From: Athripsodes cinereus | Lineage: Eukaryota; Arthropoda; Insecta; Trichoptera; Leptoceridae | Direction of reading: 5' to 3' | DNA: 64,000 nt | NCBI GenBank assembly: GCA_947579605.1 | Contig: OX388316.1 | Span: forward strand, 10,605,290 to 10,669,289 | In this document: one piece after another, positions 49,215 to 61,624 of the stretch | How the letters are laid out: every line of letters begins with the position of its first letter | Position numbering within the stretch: position 1 is the stretch's first letter | Made by a program: the position numbers and the translations under genes | The notes under the pieces: generated by a model | The model's database searches: none | What the model saw: only the letters and a program-made list of their open reading frames with translations | What the model was told of the DNA's origin: nothing

Positions 49215-52200
49215 AATAGTAGATCGATTCCAGGCAATGAGCCTATATCAAATCGAACTTGATACATACAAACATAAGTACTACAATATTAGAACAAATT
49301 GATTTGTCTGCAAAAGAATCACTACAGGGCTGGTACACTGACTGAGATCATCGGAAAGAGTGACTAATCCTTTACATATTGTTGTATTATAATAATATTA
49401 TCAACCAAGTTCAGAGATACACTGAGCATATAATGTATGTAAATTTGATTTGATTATTTAATAATAAACCTAGTGACTCACAACATTTATACATACACAA
49501 TAATATAATAATAGTGTACAGATGAAGTTTAATAATTAGTTTATGAAAGAATATAAAAAAGTTACCAATCAATAATAAATTTACTACTCTATTAATATCG
49601 AAAGGTCGAACGTTTCGATTAGTTCATCAATATTATTAGCGAAGGTATGTAGTATTCATTAGAATATTTGTCACGTTTTACGAAGATTATTTAGAGACAG
49701 AGTCTTTAATAGTTTCGGGAGACATTGGTCGTAGATATTTGATTTCAGGTTTATGGGTGAACTATAAATTCATTAAATAATGAATATTCATTACGTTTAT
49801 AGGGATAACTAATGATTTGGGTGGGTTATGTAATAATTTAGGAAATACCACTGCGGAGATTAGGGAAAGAAAAACTATTCTTGATATCACAACCATTGTA
49901 AATAGAAAATATAATAGCGGACATTTGAAATTAATGTCAATACCAAACCTTTTCGAAAAAACTTTTTCATTTGTATTAATCCCGTTTCAATATTGAATTC
50001 AACGTCGGCTAAATATTTTTTTTTATATCAAGAATACAACACAAATAATGATGAAGAAATTATTTGAACCTTGTTCAATTTTTTAGGTGAGTACTTATTA
50101 TACTATATTGTAATAGATATCCACAGATGATTACTTATAAGTGCTTATAATTTATATGAGAATATTAATGAATGTTATTGACTAACGTGATAAGGATAGA
50201 AATATTATGATAACAATAGTCGATGATAACAATACATACAGTACAGTACAGAGAGTAGAATAATGATTGTTGGCATCCCTCTCACACTCGGTGTCTAATC
50301 TAGATTAATAATACGGTTTTATCTGTTATATTAAAATGTACCTACCTAATAATCTCACTGGGAGGTTTCAATATTATTATTATTATTATTTATGGGGAGC
50401 AAGTAGACATTATCGACCTTATTATATCCCGGTCATATAATATATACTCACACTCATAATATGTGGTGCCCTACCAATCTACTTGTGTACGTATCTACGT
50501 GGTGCCCGCACTACAAATCTAATGGAAAAACGCTGCTTTATAAATGGCTAGCTTAACACAGATATAGAGGTTACATTGGGCAGACCCCAGATTTCCAATT
50601 GAATGCATGAACATAGCTGACGTCATGTTACTATAATTATATTTTTAACTATGCTTCGTAAATTAATGTTAATATAGATTGAACACAATAGGTTCCCAAA
50701 TAGAAGATTTAGGTATTACATTTACCAGCTCTTAAATAATATTATTAAATCGAAATATAATTAAGATCATACCAAAATGTTGCGAGTAGGTGTATCTGGC
50801 TAGTACCTGTTAAGATTGAGGTGGGCATTATGCATACCACACTGTTTTTTTTTTGTACACATAAATAAGATCAAATAATTAATTAAATATAATAATCAAT
50901 AAAGCATCAAAAATGCATTAGTTCGTAAGCAAACAAATTAATAATTATCATTATCTTATAACGAATAACAATTGCAATAATAATTACATAATGTTTCAAG
51001 TATTCATTGTTTATAGAAATGCAAATGAAGTTTCTGTACACAATACCTATCATCGTAAGAAAAGTAAGGCCATTCAATATAATTTTATTTACATACTCAG
51101 TCTAATTATTATTACAAAATCAAGGTAACTTCCCTTTACATTGTATGGTATAATATATTTATACAATAGTTGGCATAGCTGGGCGTTAACGATTCACAAG
51201 TTAATTATACTATACTATACCATCATAGCATGGGATACCACAGGTGGAGTAGCCAGCAGATCAGCTGCATGTAATAAACATGCAAGCCGTCGGATGCAGA
51301 GCTAGTAGATATGTAATAAGTATGACATAATATTTTGTACGGCTATTTTATAATACCTACATCTGAGTACATACCTAATTATAAAATTATTATGATTTAT
51401 AATTAACATTCCATATCAAGTCATGTAAACATATACCTACATGCACGGGTACATACTATTGTAGTGATGTGATGAATATTTGCATGTTTTCAGATATTTG
51501 CATTCGCATAAAACATGCGAACGTTGGTCTCACGTTAAACGTCTGTCATGGTTGTAAAAAACGTAACTTTGTTCAAAAATTGTAATAAAAACATGGAATC
51601 GTGAAATAATCTAAATTCCTTTATCTTTTCGAAAATTTAGCGACGGAGTGGGGGGTAGAAATATAAAATTTGGGTGTTTTTCTAAAATTGCGATACAAAA
51701 ACGATGTTGTAAATAAATATGATATTCGCGCTCACGAATATCGGAAATTAGAGATTCAGCTCATCACTAATACATACACATAATCAAGTTATCAGCTGCA
51801 TGAGTGATATCTATATCTACTTATACATAAAATGTAGGTATGTATAACATAACTACCAACAGCATTTACTGTGCATCAAACAACTCAGTCATAATATAGC
51901 CAGACCATCTATATATAATCATTAAAATATTATATGTATAAAATAGTTACACGTATAGCGGGAGATGAAAAAAGGGACACAACTTTGAGGCCAAATTCTC
52001 GTACTCTTAATATAATGAATCAGACAAATATTTGAACCCATTTCCATGAATATATTTCCAATATGGACACAATTTTCAGACGCAACTTACAGCGATACCA
52101 GCGCTTTTATTGGAACTTCCATCTGTTGGGCTCCTGGATAATAATATTCTATTTATTAACTCAATAAATTACAGATACTGTGAAAGCAACCCTGTAAAAT

Positions 52201-52893
52201 GTGATAATTATTTTCCCAAGCACCCCTAATCATAACAAGGTTCGAATATCTTCTCGCTAAATTTAATAGCTTTCATAGACATTTCCTTAGTGAAGCCGGG
52301 TTAATATAGCCAATAATAATTCAAGTATGTGTCAAATTGAACGACACGTCCTAATGCCACAGTTTATATAAAAGCAACTCCACTTATTTTAACAAAATTG
52401 CTTTCTTCAGATGTACACATATTACTTTAGTACCCAGTTTTTATTTAAACTGCACCGGTCTTTTTATCTTCGATAGTATTTACATTCACAACGTGTAAAT
52501 TACGTCATACATGTATACAAGTATGTACTTATGTTTTATCAATATCATTTTAATAATTAAGTATATAGAAAGTACTTAGGTACATTATGTATCAATATAT
52601 GGTATAAAAAATATGAATAGTAGGCATAATATGATACGTAACAACGTAACATACAGGTACCATGTATATATTATATCATTTTTATGGATGGATAAAACTA
52701 GATACTAATGCATGGACTGTTGAATAAAATCATCGTGAAAATATATTACGGTGGAACACATATTTTTTGTATATGAAAACGTAATGCTAAAAAATATAAT
52801 GAATGAATGGACACACAACTTAGTTATTTTAATGACACATGGAATGAATAAATGGAGGAATAATATGTCAAAGTTTGCAGTTTGGGTAGACCG
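49215..52893. other. No recognisable gene
   Basis: Only the short-repeat 3' end at 51206-51303 was recognised in this AT-rich stretch. Confidence 0.45.
51206..51303 (-). mobile_element. Short repeat family, 3' portion
   Basis: TTATACTATACTATACCATC, then GTAGCCAGCAGATCAGCTGC and ATGTAATAAACATGCAAGCCGT. The tail is (TATAG)n like that of the RTE-like LINE. 5'-truncated. Confidence 0.65.
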
Positions 52894-52996
52894 AAAGGTA
52901 GGAACCAAGCTGCAAAGGAAGAGGAGGGGTTTTTAGCCGGTAGAAGTCCGGCACTACCCGGTCTGAAAGGCCGGGTGTCCATGATGGATTTCCCCT
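52894..52996 (+). mobile_element. GC-rich retroelement 3' end with poly(A)
   Basis: A GC-rich stretch (TTAGCCGGTAGAAGTCCGGC, CCCGGTCTGAAAGGCCGGGT, then GATTTCCCCTCCAC) ends in about 15 A residues. Base composition and the poly(A) run mark it as an inserted non-LTR 3' end. No family was assigned. Confidence 0.5.
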
Positions 52997-54057
52997 CCAC
53001 AAAAAAAAAAAAAAAGATGACTATATTGGAGAGGACAGAGAAGAGAGATATGTTTAAAAAAAGTACCTAGTTAATTTGCTAGCCAATTCACTTTTGAGAA
53101 ATTCTCATGGCGGTATAGGTAGGTATAAATGGGTAATTTATTATCATTTAATACCTAATAATAAAAAGAATAATTTTAATGAATTGTAACAATATGTCAA
53201 GCCATTAATTGATAAAAATAGAATTAGCATCATAATTCAACCCTATAAAATATTACTCTTGTTTTATTAAAATAATTAGTAGCTGAAGTTAACCAATCCT
53301 TTGTAATATCTATAAAATGTTTTCTCGAAACCTACTGGTACTTTATGGAAAATTCAAAACAAACTTTCGATTATTACATTTGTGTGTTTTGAAACACTGT
53401 TAAATAGTGTTTTCACTGTTATCCAATTCAGGTCCCACACGAATATAAAAAATGTTCTGCTGCTTTTAAAGCATTAAATTTTCTTTAATGTTTTTCCAAT
53501 GTCTTAATCCTTCTACTACCAAATAACATTGGAGTCCTGGGATTTTTCTTTATATGCGCAATAAATAAGGGTATTTCATGGTATTTTTTATGAAATTTCC
53601 TAATACCATTTTGAGGGAGACCCATGTGTTTGTACACGGATATCGGTACTTAACAAGACATGTTACAAACTTAATGAAGTTCAAATTAATATTTTGAATT
53701 CACAAATTTAACAAAAATAAACAATTAGAAAACATGGATACATAAAACGATGGAACGTATTTGAATTTTCTAATCAAATTGCATAAACGTAAAAAGTCAA
53801 ATAAAGTTTTTTTTTATTTTATTTCGTAGCAATCTAGTGAATTATGCCTTGATTTTACAATAAAATGTACTTCACAAAACGTAATAAGGTTGCAATATAA
53901 GTCATCATAACACTCAGCATCAGTTAAAAAACCAAGTAAACACACAAAGTCAATAATGTTGTGACGTTGAATACACATAATAATATTTTTATCATTATTA
54001 GAATTAAAATATATTTAAAATTAAATACTGTATTACTTTTACTATCAACAATATTTG

Positions 54058-54097
54058 ACTCAAAAGTCTATCGGGTAGACACCCATCATCAGGGAGT
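54058..54097 (-). ncRNA. Decayed hammerhead motif, left arm of the 54-kb palindrome
   Basis: On the minus strand the arm reads ACTCC, CTGATGA, T, GGGTGTCTACCC, GATA, GACTTTT, GAGTC. The first core strand and helix II are intact and better paired than in the right arm. GAAA has become GATA and helix III is lost, so it is probably inactive. Confidence 0.45.
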
Positions 54098-54134
54098 TTT
54101 TATAAGAAACACGTTTAATCAGTTTCTAATAAAA

Positions 54135-54174
54135 ACTCACTGATGATGGATGTCTACCCGAAAGGCCTCTGAGT
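54135..54174 (+). ncRNA. Candidate hammerhead ribozyme, best-formed copy
   Basis: Helix I is ACTCA (54135-54139) pairing with TGAGT (54170-54174). The core CTGATGA is at 54140-54146, followed by an extra T at 54147. Helix II lies in 54148-54159 (GGATG/TACCC, one A-C mismatch that the sister copies repair as GGGT/ACCC). GAAA is at 54160-54163. Helix III is the self-complementary AGGCCT (54163-54168), and C at 54169 is the presumed cleavage position. Every conserved hammerhead position (CUGANGA, GAA, A-U closing pair, H17) is present. The 3-bp helix III with no loop is as small as those described from Penelope-like elements, which may act as dimers. Confidence 0.65.
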
Positions 54175-54957
54175 CAAATATTGTTCATAGTGCAAGTAAT
54201 ACAGTGTTTAATTTTAAATCCATTTTAATTCTATTAAAATAAGCTTTCACAAAGTTATTCCAAGTAGGTACTATACAATCATTATTACTTAAAGATAATA
54301 TTATCATTCCCTTCGTCATGTCACATCATGCAATGGTGCCCGAAATGGGACAGAGCTTTATAAAATAGGAACAAATAAAGTTTGGAAATGAATAATTCAT
54401 CAATTAAAGACTGCAACAGAAAATACTTACTCCACCTTATAAAACCATAATTTCTTAATGATTTCAGCATATATAAAATAAATAAACAAAATAAATCTAT
54501 TTTAACATAATGATTAAAACTTATCGTATTCCTATACGGCACTCCAGTAAAGAGAGGGTAAATAGATAAATTATTTATTCTCTTTCTCTGCCAGAAATCG
54601 GACAAATTTGTACGTATATTGTACCAGGACCAATAGTATTAATAAATTAGATTAACAAATCGCGTGATGAGCATGGAATACATATATATCCAAAGTGAAA
54701 AACTAAACAAAATGACAATGCGAAAATATAGTTGTTTTTATACCGATAAAACATCTGTAATAATTATCTACTACGTCCTACTTTGTACACGGAAAAGATA
54801 AAATAGCATTTCTATTGAGTCATCATAGAACAAAATTAGCTTTTTGTGATAATAATCATAATATGAAAATCATGAAAAAAAATATTATATAAAACTATTT
54901 TATTAGTTTATTATACTATATAAAACTATTATATAAAACTATTTTATTAGTTTATTA

Positions 54958-55302
54958 GAAGAATGAGCGGATGCAAGAAGACTGTTGTGGACAGAATGCG
55001 TGTAAATAAATTGAGATGGTTTGGTCATGTGGAACGAATGAAAGAGGAAAGAATGACAAAGAGGATATACTTATCTGAAAGAAAGGGTGTGAGGAAACGC
55101 GGGCGTCCGAGAACCACGTGGCTTGATCACGTGGATCAAATTCTCAAGGACGGCCGCGTGTTGAGTAAGAGGAACCGACGTGCGTGTATGAGGAACTGTA
55201 TGAATGTGGAGGAAGCGAAGGAAGTGTGTAAAGATAGATCTGTTTGGCGTTCCGTTCTCTCTGCCTACCCCACTTGGGACACGGCGTGAGGGTATAGTAT
55301 AG
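54958..55302 (+). mobile_element. RTE-like LINE fragment with 10-bp target duplication
   Basis: An open frame from RRMSGCKKTVVDRMRVNKLR to SVLSAYPTWDTA-stop (55287-55289), nearly identical to the 16.2-16.5 kb copy. Even third positions agree over long stretches, so it is a young insertion. The 3' tail is GGGTATAGTATAG. TAGTTTATTA at 54948-54957 and 55303-55312 is a candidate target duplication. The left duplication lies inside a locally repeated AT-rich block (54884-54957). Confidence 0.85.
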
Positions 55303-55328
55303 TAGTTTATTATATGAGAAATTGAACT

Positions 55329-55521
55329 GTGGAGCCGCCGCAATACGTATAATAAATCTCCCACTCTTTTCTGTAAGTTTTCAATTCAGTAGTAATGATG
55401 TATGCCACTCATCCTTTACGACTTATTCTTTAATGACACAAAGAGAAAAGACTTGCAAGTTCATTACATACAGTTGATCCGACGGCTACCCCAAGTGCGG
55501 GATATGCCGTGATATAATAGT
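55329..55521 (+). mobile_element. Short repeat family copy next to an RTE-like LINE fragment
   Basis: GTGGAGCCGCCGC, TCTCCCACTCTTTTCTGTAA, GGCTACCCCAAGTGCGGG, ATATGCCGTGATATAATAGT. The GAGTGTCCTGTAAAAGGCAG part is deleted. It lies 27 bases after the LINE tail at 55302. Confidence 0.65.
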
Positions 55522-57842
55522 AGAGATATAGATAGGTTAAACATCATGTCTGATAAAAAAAAAACTCTTGATAAAATTCAATGAAATAGAACTGAATTTA
55601 AATTATTTCATAAAATGAAAAGTATTTTTTATGTAAAGCGTCACAAAGTTAATGCCGATATAATCAAATAACTGAATTTGTTTGTGTTTAGTATTTCTTT
55701 GAACCTTCGCTTCACTGCATATAGTACAACCAACACGTCTCGTGCCAAATTCATTCACTGTTTTTGTAGTATAGTATTATTACTATTATTTGATCTCACG
55801 ATATCTTGAATATTTATTTGCATACTAGACATTTCCTTTTCTATTTACAAACAGTAATAATAAAAATGTGTGGGTATCGCATTCCATCCTAATGTTCTTA
55901 TTTGGAGTTAATAATTATTATAGATGGAAAATATGTGTGAGAAACATACTGTACTTTAGACTCAACAGTGAACACTTCATTTTACGTAGGCTTAAGTGTA
56001 AACGTGTTAACACGAATATATTATATTATCACATGCAATACAGTTTCATTATCAGGTTCAAGTATGATCAGTTTTAAGTGTAAATGCAACACCTACTTAT
56101 TCGATGAATAAAAACTGACTGATAAATAGAGATTACTAAATATTTTACATGTATCAAAATATTGGATATTTTTTTACTTATTTTCATCTCGTTTACGTTT
56201 CCATCGAAGTAATCAAAATATTTTTATAAGAGAAAAAAGATCAACTTTCAATTGGACATTTTGATTTTTGAAACATGTCCAATAATTTTAATACAATAGC
56301 AAGATATCTTCATAGCTTGTATATCAATGATTACACGCAATAATCCATTTGTTTCCTATGTTCAAAAGAACGAACCTAAATCGAGTACATACAATCTGGC
56401 GTGGCATTCCTGAAACAGCTGTGGTTGTTTTCTCTTTTATTTAATTGATTTTGATAAAATATACGGAAGAAGTTGTAAATGGAACAAAGTCTACTTCATT
56501 CTTCATGAATTTCTCGGTCACAATGCGCCTATTATTTTCCTTTATTGCAGTTAAAACATTTGGCACCAGAACATTCTTCAAATTAGGTCAAATGAAAGCC
56601 AATTTCACTGCACCTCGCCATCGCAATACGTATACCCACGGAAATATAGATTCTATAAATTAACGCGGCGGTTGTATATGTCCAATACATACACAACAAA
56701 ATCCATACAATTTTATATTTTATTTGTTTACAAAAACCAGAGAAGATAAAAAACTGATAATGTCTTATGTAATGATAATTAAGATTTAAGGGAAGTAGCT
56801 TTTGAAAATAACATATTAATGCAGTAAATGTATGTATTGCGAAAAACACAATATTTTAGAATCCCGCGACAAATGGGGAATTACTTACCGACGGACAAGG
56901 AATGACATGAAAGATAATAAATTTACATCTAGTTAGTTGGATTTTAATAATTTCATCGAAGTTTGCTAATAATTAAACACGTAAAAAACTCACTATGACA
57001 TTAAAATGAAAGGATGCGGTTTGCGCATAGAAAAATATTTGTCACAATTTATATAATGAATAGTCACTGTTAAGTTATCATTAGGTATTTTACACATAAG
57101 ACATAAATAAATCATTCAACAGACTTAGACGATAGGTATAAAGTTTTGTTAAAAGTGTATATAAAAAAAAATACTTCTTATGTTCTTTTAAAGTTGATTC
57201 TTTATAATTTATATTGATATATTGAAATAAAATTCCGAAAAACAAATCAGAAGTCACATAATTATTTTTTGACGAAACCAGAAGGTCCTTTTAAAAAAAA
57301 ATATAAATATCACAACAATATTAATGGTTGGGTACCACAATGTCTTGTTCTTAGAGTTATGTCACATTATTCAACCATAATACTTGTGCAAATGGTTTCC
57401 GCGGAATTGACATGCACGACGCACGTATTTCAGACGTGAATCGTAGAGTTTATGATCAAAAGAAGATTAAGATCGCATTTAAATTGTGTTCAGAGTAACC
57501 CTACAGATAACGGAAACTGCTTTAGGTATAACTTCCTGATATAAGATAACACGAAATTTATATGTTTAAGGGAAAAATAGCTTAAAAATAACACAATATT
57601 ATAGAATACATTTTTATTGTTATTATTATTCATACACGAATATACTTGCATTAATTATGTACGAACTTCAGTTGAGTGTCAAATTATCGCGGGATTACTA
57701 GCACTTACAATATTTACGACCGTCGGTAAATAAAACTCTCGAAACTTCTTTGATCGTAACTTAAATAATTTCAATATACATCGACAGTCTTATCCGCCAG
57801 ATGGTACAAAAACATCTAAAATTTAAATACCTAATATCCATC
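55522..57842. other. No recognisable feature
   Basis: AT-rich DNA with short uninformative open frames only. Confidence 0.5.
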
Positions 57843-57918
57843 TACTACTATACCATCACGGCATATCACACAAATGGGGTAGCCGGCAGACCAGCTGCAT
57901 GTAATAAACATGCAAGCT
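57843..57918 (-). mobile_element. Short repeat family, 3' portion
   Basis: TACTACTATACCATCACGGC, then CAAATGGGGTAGCCGGCAGA and CATGTAATAAACATGCAAGC. 5'-truncated, TATAGTAGTA tail type. Confidence 0.65.
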
Positions 57919-58301
57919 TTGATTATATTATATCAATCTAAATTACATGTATTCGGCTACGTAAGACATGAAAACTTTGTCTCGAATTGACTTAATATCT
58001 TTCAGGAAGGGGTGAGAATTCATAATTTAGTAAATGGATTTTAGGGATAGTTTGTCACACGCACCTTCTCATAAATAAAATATAATTTCACTGTGTAATA
58101 ATTAAAATTAGGGGTGAAATTATAATAAGTATAAGGAGCGTGAAAACACAAAAGAACATTCTTTTCTATTACATAATATAATAAAAATCATCTCATTAAA
58201 ATGCACTTAACACATAATACCTATATATAATTATTCATTTATCACTATTACTTCAACATTATACGTGAGTTACGTGACGTAAATCATAATATCGATAGCT
58301 T

Positions 58302-58552
58302 TATTCATTCATACATCACAGAATTTCTCACTAGAAAGGTAGCCAGCGGACCAATCGCATGAAACAAACGAGCAAGTTGTCCTCTCTCTGCCAATGGAAG
58401 TTAACAAATTCTGGATTCGTGGCATACCTCATCTCTGAACTGAAGATGTTAAATGTCTTAAACGTGATGTTTTGCGAATGCCTGCCTATTAAAGAACACT
58501 CGAAAACTAACAAACGAGAGTGGGATATCTTTTTTTACCGGGGTCTCTTTAG
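58302..58552 (-). mobile_element. Short repeat family copy with ATGA tail
   Basis: TTCATTCATACATCACAG at the left (complement of an ATGAATGA tail), GGTAGCCAGCGGACC, CACTCGAAAACTAACAAACG and TTACCGGGGTCTC at the right. A 60-codon minus-strand frame reads ATNPEFVNFHW in the register of the 18.9-kb copy. Confidence 0.65.
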
Positions 58553-59199
58553 GATCAATAACTAAATATAAAAAGTAATATTAAATTTATTCAATAGTTA
58601 TTAACGGTGTTAAAATATTAACAATATCGTACGTGCTGCTGTAGTGTAACTGGAGTAATTAAATTTTCAGTCGACTTCGTGACTGAAAAATAAACGTTAT
58701 TATGAAATACGTTTTGAAACCGACGGAATTGAATCCAGAATAATCTTCTTAATACAAGAATAGTCGCATTACAATGCGTATCCACCACATAACCCCCGAC
58801 ATATTATTAAATAATATACGTACAAGAAAATTAATCCTTAATTGATATTTTCACGTCATGAATAAACAACACATCTGTTTTGATCGCAAATGTATAATTT
58901 TATGACTAGCAAAATTGTTTAATATTTAAGCTAGATATAGTCCAAATACTCGATAATGCACCCCGGAATAAGTAAATAGTTACATAAAATTATGAATTAT
59001 AATAAGATACCTACATATACCATTTTCTTCACATACTCATTGCTTGGATTGTAGGGGTATACTTTCTTCCTTCTTTTGTGAAATAATTTATGACAACTGT
59101 TCAAAAGACTCCTATTCTTAGTTACAACTGAACTGACTTTCTAATATTACGTTATAACATAATTATATTCGCTTCTAATCCATCAAACCTCACACCCCC

Positions 59200-61250
59200 T
59201 TCTAGGTAGATACTTGCAAGGTTTAAATAGATTATTTTTTAGTATGTAGCTAATAATATGTGAAGGCTTCTATTAGATATCTAACAAATACGTGTGTAGA
59301 TTCCAACTACTGTATTCACTTCTGACGTAGGTTACTACTTGCCTACAAATCTAAAGTGATTCATCAATCTTACAAAATGAGCCTGAAATTTGCTCGTATT
59401 TCATAGTAGGTATATTTCATTCAGCGTAAGCCTTGGAAAACATTCGAAATGTTAAGTTTTCATAATACACCTATTGGGTGTTTTCAAAATCCTTTTTTTA
59501 GTATCCATCCATATGTATTTTTATTTAAATGTATAATAATGTTCAATGAAACATAATTGATGTCTGATTTGACAATATTTAGATAGGTACCTACCTACAT
59601 AAAATTTATTTTCCATTGTTCTTTTCTAAATACCTACCTACTCTATTTTCTCAAGAAAATTTACAAATAGGTTGTTTAGCTTATTATATTTTTATACATT
59701 TGGGTGCGAATCAAAAAGAAAAATAGATTTATACATATCTGCACTGATTATTCAAGGAATGTAGGTATTAATAGATTTAACAAATTGATCAATTTTAACC
59801 GGGATAAAAAAAATGGTAGACATACCTACAAAATTACGGCTATATCTATCTAGAGCCGGCTCATTCATAAAACTAAACTTAACTTGGTTATAAATATTTA
59901 GTTTCAAATCTCTTTAAAATAAGCGCCGGCTTTTGGCGGATTTCATAAGGCGTCGTTCATAAAACTAGCAAGGATCTTATGTTAATTTTCAAGCATTTAA
60001 ACTTTTTTTTTTCTAATGCCTACCTATTTTTGTATTTTTTATTACCTAAAGTAAGCCGTCGGTGTAAATGGTTTGGGTTAACCTACGTACCTACCTATCT
60101 AAGGAAAAAATCAGTTAGGTATTAATTTTTCTTCACATAACTACATAGATATGTCGAGTTTCAAGTGTTTGATGTCTCCATTCTACAACTAAAAGTAGGT
60201 ACTTACCTACCAAATGTAAAGAGTCTGGTAGGTATTTTAGACAAATAATCTACAAACTGTACCTATATACATCCATGATCTATGTAGAGTGGTATGGTAC
60301 CTACCGAGTTATTAGTTTATTCTATTTATAAAGATACCTGCAATACATATTTTGAAGATTACGTACATACATACCTACTCAAATAATATTGTTTAGTGGA
60401 TCTATCAATCACAATTTATACCTAATACCTACCATACCTATACCTATTGGGCTTGTATATTAAAAATATATATCACTGCCAATATCAACGTCAATTTAAA
60501 TAGTTCCACAATTTCTGAATTCACATTTCGTTCAAATTTGGCAAAATATTTTTGATCATTTCCTCAAATAATTAACGGTAAAACTGAGTAAATTTTGGAT
60601 AATTACTTATATTTATTACATCACGGAATATCTTAAAAGTGGGGTAGCCAGAGAACTTACTACAAGTAATATATGTACATGCCAGTCGTTTTCTCTGTGT
60701 CGATGAATACATAGGTACTCGCTCATTATCAAGAGTTAGGAAGGTGCTAGATACCATGTAGTGTAGATGGATTATGAAAAATTACTACTTCTAGGTAAAA
60801 CACTATTGTAGTAAAATAATAACGTAATATACCAAATTAGGACTGTGATAATAACACAGCCAATATTAGGTAGCAGTACTAGGCGCTAGGTATAATAATA
60901 AGTTTGTGTGTGATTACTCTGATAAGAGAATGCATTATAATACCAGAATATCAACCAACCAACTAACATACGCACAGAGGCTTGCCGTCAATACTGCACA
61001 ATACCATACCACATGTATTTGGTTAGGTATAGGTAATTATAAATAATGTATATAGGTATCTATAATACGTTATATCCCATCGAATCATTAATATACGTAC
61101 CTACTATAGTTATTATTACTGCTCAATATTATCATATTATGATGTGTATTGTACCTATTACCTACGTAGTTGTATGCTTGTATTTGTATTGTGCTATTAA
61201 ACTACTCCAAGAAAAACTTGTATTCTTCGATGATAATAATAATAATATTA
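59200..61250. repeat. TACCTAC/GTAGGTA-rich tract
   Basis: The hexamer TACCTA or its complement occurs dozens of times, often overlapping as TACCTACCTAC (for example 59587, 59631, 60088, 60369), far denser than elsewhere in the window. The motif is scattered and not a clean tandem array. It ends just before the tomosyn exon. Confidence 0.55.
60612..60710 (-). mobile_element. Short repeat family, decayed 3' portion
   Basis: TATTACATCACGGAATATC, AAAAGTGGGGTAGCCAGAGA, then ATGTACATGCCAGTCGTTTTC. It lies about 0.9 kb from the tomosyn exon. Confidence 0.55.
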
Positions 61251-61624
61251 TGATTTGATTGCATTATGTATTTACTATGTTCTGACAGAGTATACAATAC
61301 TTGGTGACTATACAAGTGGTAATAGTGCTGCGGTTATTACGTTACGATAAGACAAGAGTCAGAGATAGGTGTGTACCGTAGTCAATATCACATCACTACT
61401 ACGCGATGCGATGACAGTATGGTCCATGTATTTGTACAAAATAAACAAATTGTGATATCATCAAAACAATTATTATGATAATAATAAAATTCCATTTATC
61501 TGTAAAAGCGATAGTACCTACTTCAATACAAAGTAACGATAACATGAGAGTGACAATTCACAATAATATTATCTTCTTTAATCAAAAACTGTAACGCGGG
61601 ATGTTCGAAGTTTAAAAAAAATAC

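Larger units (their letters stand above)
53998..54234. mobile_element. Inverted pair of Penelope-like terminal repeats (older copy)
   Basis: Imperfect palindrome with arms of about 113 bp (53998-54110 and 54122-54234) around an 11-base centre. The arms differ at a dozen or so positions. Each arm contains a hammerhead-like motif and then an AT-rich tail with AAGTAATACAGT and TTTAATTTTAAAT. The tail resembles the corresponding part of the 31-kb arms (AAATAAGTGTTTTATTTT), so the two loci are probably different families of one element class. Confidence 0.5.
1..61624 (-). other. Possible very long tomosyn intron 1 (or intergenic DNA)
   Basis: The tomosyn exon ends in a GT donor at 61624, so everything to its left is intron until the next exon. 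I found no peptide resembling the tomosyn WD40 repeats or any other host protein anywhere from 1 to 61624 on either strand. The open frames present are short, AT-driven, or belong to mobile elements. Small exons could have escaped reading by eye, and a second transcription unit inside the intron is not excluded. Confidence 0.4.

Noticed and set aside
55071..55364. 97-codon minus-strand open frame shared with 16285-16551
   Set aside because: Repeated only because both lie antisense to the same LINE C-terminus.
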